Below, one piece after another: positions 62,109 through 64,000 of a DNA stretch of 64,000 nucleotides. The stretch spans positions 33,228,227-33,292,226 of the forward strand of contig NC_065546.1 in the NCBI RefSeq assembly GCF_022605725.1. The letters run 5' to 3'. The notes under the pieces are model-generated. The model searched no databases. It saw only the letters and a list, made by a program, of their open reading frames with translations, and was not told the DNA's origin. The stretch's first letter is position 1. Each line of letters opens with the position of its first letter. Made by a program: the position numbers and the translations under genes. This stretch comes from Anthonomus grandis grandis. Its lineage: Eukaryota > Arthropoda > Insecta > Coleoptera > Curculionidae.

Positions 62109-63960
62109 ACGTCAAATTAGATATACAGGGGGACGTTTAATTATGCCTTTACTGAAGTTCTGTCAATCACCTCCTCACCTCCAGCTAACCTCACTTTAAT
62201 ATGTCAAATGGGAACCCCCATCGTGTGATACATCATAGTAAGAAGCGTAAAATTCTCTATTCAACGATAAAAAAAATGAAATCGGTAAATGTGTAAGCAA
62301 ATAGTTAGCGAAAACGTCTAGAAATAATGAATATTTTATTTACGCCAAACTTTGGTATTTTAAATGTATACTTTTAGTGTGGTACCTACATCATTTTAAA
62401 ATTCTTACATTTTTTATAATAGATCATCAAAAAAAAAATACAAGCAATTTAGAAGTTAAAATGTGTGGTAACAAACAGTACATTTAGTTCAAGCAAATTA
62501 TTTATTTTTTTAAGTAAAGAATGTGTACCGTTATTTGCGAGAAAAAAGAGTGTCTTCAAATTTTTTGCAAAAATGAACTCGGAGAAGATGATTTTGATAG
62601 GAGAATTCAATTTTTTGAGGTGATGTGCCAGCGAATTGACGACGATCCTCATTTATTGAAGAACATTTGCTTCAGTGACGAATCGACCTTTTTTTTAAAT
62701 GGCCTGGTGAACAGACATAACTGTAGATACTGGGATAATGAAAATCCGCATGTTTTTCGGGAAGGCCATACCCAATATCCCCAAAAAATTAATGTTTGGG
62801 CAGGAATTTATGGGAATGAAATAATCGGGCCATTTTTTTTGGAAGAAAATTTGACTTGCGAAATTTATTTAAACCTTTTAGAAAATGGAATATACCCTTC
62901 CATCATCCAGTCTATGGAAAATCAAGTAGATCAACATGATGCTATATTATTGAATGAAAATAATATACATTTTCAGCAGGATGGAGCTCCCGCGCACTAC
63001 ACTTTGGTAGTTCGAGAGTGGCTTGATGAAAATTTTCGAGAAAAGTGGATTGGCAGACGTGGTGCAATCGAATGGCCTGCGCGCTCTCCGGACCTAACCA
63101 CACTAAACTTTTTCTTTGGGGCTACTTAAAAAGCAAAGTTTATAAAACCCCACCTGAGAGTATTGAGAATTTAAAAAATAGAATATTTCAAGAATGCAGA
63201 GAAATTAGCGGGCAGATCCTTGCCAATGTTCGTAAGGAGTTTGAAAATAGGCTTTTTTATTGTCTTGCTAATAACAGCGCGCATTTTGAACATTTAATAA
63301 AATAAATTTGTTAAGCTAATTAAATTTGTTTTTCTACCCTACCGATTTACACTTTAATTGCTTCTTGGTGAATCAATTTTATTTTTTTTTACAACTATTG
63401 ATAGCATAATGAATGCCCTTTAAAATAATGTATCACACCATGGGGTAGCCATTTGACATATCAAAGTTTGGCGTAAATAAAATATTCATTATTTCTAGAC
63501 ATTTTCGCTAACTATTTGCTTACACATTTATCGATTTCATTTTTTTTGGTACCGTTGAATAGAGAATTTTACGCTCCTTACTATGATGTATCACACGATG
63601 GGGGTTCCCATTTGACATATTAAAGTAAGGTTAGCTGGAGGTGGGGAGGTGATAGACAGAACTTCAGTAAATGCATAATTAAACGTCCCCCTGTATAGCT
63701 AATTTGACGTGTTTTTTTTTTTTTTTTTTTTTAAGAAAGTTATTAAGGGTGGATCGTTTTGAAATGAAAGCACTGTATAATTGTTTTGAATGAACTTCTT
63801 TATTGGTAACTTACCGTAATAAAACGACTCTTATGGCAAATAAATGACCGACCACGCTAACCACCGATACCAGCAATATAACCCAATAATAAACGGTTTT
63901 GTCAAAGTGGATTGGCTTAAAGAAATCTTCGGTTACGTCTTTGCGTAATGAATCGTCAAT
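58633..63960 (-). CDS. Class A (rhodopsin-family) G protein-coupled receptor, 3' four exons
   Basis: Exons 63960-63815, 62011-61891, 61835-61646 and 59399-58633 join in frame and contain all seven membrane segments. TM1 is YYWVILLVSVVSVVGHLFAI; TM2 has SLAFSDIL (Asp2.50). TM3 starts at Cys in EFICWY and ends in LDRY; TM4 has VLWMVCLAISYP; TM5 has LFFLPLVSMFF. TM6 has LLCRMPYWLF (Pro6.50) and TM7 has LNCALNPFLYTFL (NPxxY). Intracellular loop 3 is long and Ser/Thr-rich, and CTTVCCCF after TM7 is a likely palmitoylation site. The 5' exon(s) encoding the rest of the extracellular N-terminus are outside the window. Probably a peptide-type receptor, but the ligand is unknown and I cannot name the ortholog. 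Confidence 0.9.
59507..61500. repeat. Degenerate tandem repeat, about 155-bp period, 8-9 units
   Basis: The landmark gaaaattt.tatggaa.ttc followed by attaaaatga recurs at about 59507, 59630/60388 (split by the MITE), 60527, 60711, 60868, 61022, 61181, 61287 and 61430. Intervals are mostly 143-184 with one of 106. Each unit also has agcgcttttt..aaaa, acagggagaagg, and aataccaatttgcccataac. Units are diverged and AT-rich, with no coding content. Confidence 0.75.
59642..60387. mobile_element. MITE with about 240-bp TIRs (CCGGGTGGTGCG ends)
   Basis: Arms 59642 to about 59885 (ccgggtggtgcgccgccgag) and about 60155-60387 (ctcggcgacgcaccacccg), flanked by TA. The centre of about 270 bp has no ORF. 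Inserted inside one unit of the tandem array, whose sequence continues on both sides. Confidence 0.75.
61646..61835 (-). CDS. GPCR exon with TM3 and DRY motif
   Basis: 190 nt, acceptor aaatacag, donor gtgagt. Encodes SFGEFICWYNPVGQVLGS, SVALLTIALDRYHNVIYAL and the start of TM4. Separated from the previous exon by 55 nt. Confidence 0.9.
61891..62011 (-). CDS. GPCR exon with TM2
   Basis: 121 nt, acceptor aactttcag, donor gttagt. Encodes KYKYLQKTCIISLAFSDILT and the first extracellular loop (NNLDMLGKPLDLVW). The acceptor is only 15 bp from the end of a transposon. Confidence 0.9.
62126..63693 (+). mobile_element. Mariner-like element with about 230-bp TIRs, nearly intact
   Basis: Ends cagggggacgtttaattatg and cataattaaacgtccccctg, TA at 62124-62125 and 63694-63695. 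Arms 62126 to about 62354 and about 63461-63693 differ at only a few positions by eye, so this is the youngest of the mariner-like copies here. Encodes one transposase on the plus strand. Confidence 0.85.
62521..63305 (+). pseudogene. Mariner-like transposase with one frameshift
   Basis: Frame 62521-63129 holds the first Asp in ICFSDESTFFLNG, the NVWAGIYGNEIIGPFFLEE strand, second Asp in FQQDGAPAHYT and third in WPARSPDLTTLNFF. The spacing between the last two is 36 residues. A single-base shift in the T-run near 63105-63115 moves the rest (WGYLKSKVYKTPPES to NNSAHFEHLIK) to the frame ending 63305. The N-terminal DNA-binding domain is not evident before 62521, so the element may be internally deleted. 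All three catalytic Asp are present. Confidence 0.8.
63815..63960 (-). CDS. GPCR exon with TM1 (most 5' exon in the window)
   Basis: 146 nt, acceptor attcatttttag, donor gtaagt. Encodes an acidic extracellular stretch (IDDSLRKDVTEDFF), TM1 and RVVLLR into the next exon. His stands where the nearly invariant Asn1.50 is expected (VVGHLFAI). Confidence 0.85.
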
Positions 63961-64000
63961 CTAAAAATGAATCTGCAATGATATATTGAGTAAAACTGGT
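63961..64000 (-). other. GPCR intron at right edge
   Basis: Intronic sequence before the TM1 exon; upstream exon(s) lie beyond the window. Confidence 0.6.

Larger units (their letters stand above)
62027..63775. mobile_element. Palindromic MITE carrying a mariner-like element at its centre
   Basis: Outer arms 62027-62123 (cagtgctttcatttcaaaac, gatccacccttaa, A-run, cacgtcaaattag) and 63696-63775 (mirror image with a T-run), flanked by TA at 62025-62026 and 63776-63777. The inner element sits at the dyad centre with its own TA flanks. It could instead be one element with compound TIRs. Confidence 0.65.

Noticed and set aside
1..64000. tRNA, rRNA or other structured RNA genes
   Set aside because: No cloverleaf with A and B boxes and no rRNA-like stretch was noticed by eye; a covariance-model scan would be needed to exclude small ncRNAs.

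Overview
The window is AT-rich eukaryotic nuclear DNA. Split genes with many 51-62 nt introns, GT-AG splice sites and a dense load of Tc1/mariner-like, pogo/Tigger-like, Ty3/gypsy and non-LTR elements point to an insect, probably a beetle. The order is inference; no marker in the window fixes it.

Three host genes are supported. (1) A plus-strand gene with one PDZ and two PH domains enters from the left edge and ends at 22563. Its first PH domain is split by an intron of about 10 kb filled with transposons. (2) A complete minus-strand dihydropyrimidine dehydrogenase gene (DPYD; su(r) in Drosophila) has 14 exons between 47580 and 23018 and predicts 1015 residues. It catalyses the first, NADPH-dependent step of pyrimidine breakdown. 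(3) The last four exons of a minus-strand rhodopsin-family GPCR lie at 58633-63960, and its 5' end is outside the window. The PDZ/PH gene and DPYD are tail to tail, with polyadenylation signals only about 35 bp apart.

The main assembly feature is a near-identical duplication. The sequence from about 1430 to 12987 is repeated as 13088-22144, separated by exactly 100 N. Exons 5-7 of the PDZ/PH gene appear twice, while exon 4 and the terminal exon appear once. The two copies differ by transposon presence/absence, including a 572-bp solo LTR. This is best read as two haplotypes placed in series; ignoring one copy gives one intact reading frame.

DPYD introns are either 51-61 nt or strongly expanded. 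Intron 1 (8.6 kb) is almost entirely a decayed Ty3/gypsy element with a LINE nested in it. Intron 9 (9 kb) holds a Tc1/mariner relic, LINE relics, a TIR element and a nearly complete LINE ORF2. Intron 4 (3 kb) holds Tigger and Penelope/LINE relics.

Between DPYD and the GPCR, 48130-58495 is one old mariner-like element opened by three later insertions: an element with 4-bp ACTT duplications (48427-51046), a long-TIR mariner-like element (51597-54129), and a TA-flanked element with CACTCA ends carrying an unidentified multi-exon gene (54233-57193). In the GPCR, an ancestral 52-nt intron has been expanded to 1.8 kb by transposons, and another intron holds a tandem array with a period of about 155 bp. 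The best candidate for something undescribed is the CACTCA element; the ACTT element is second.
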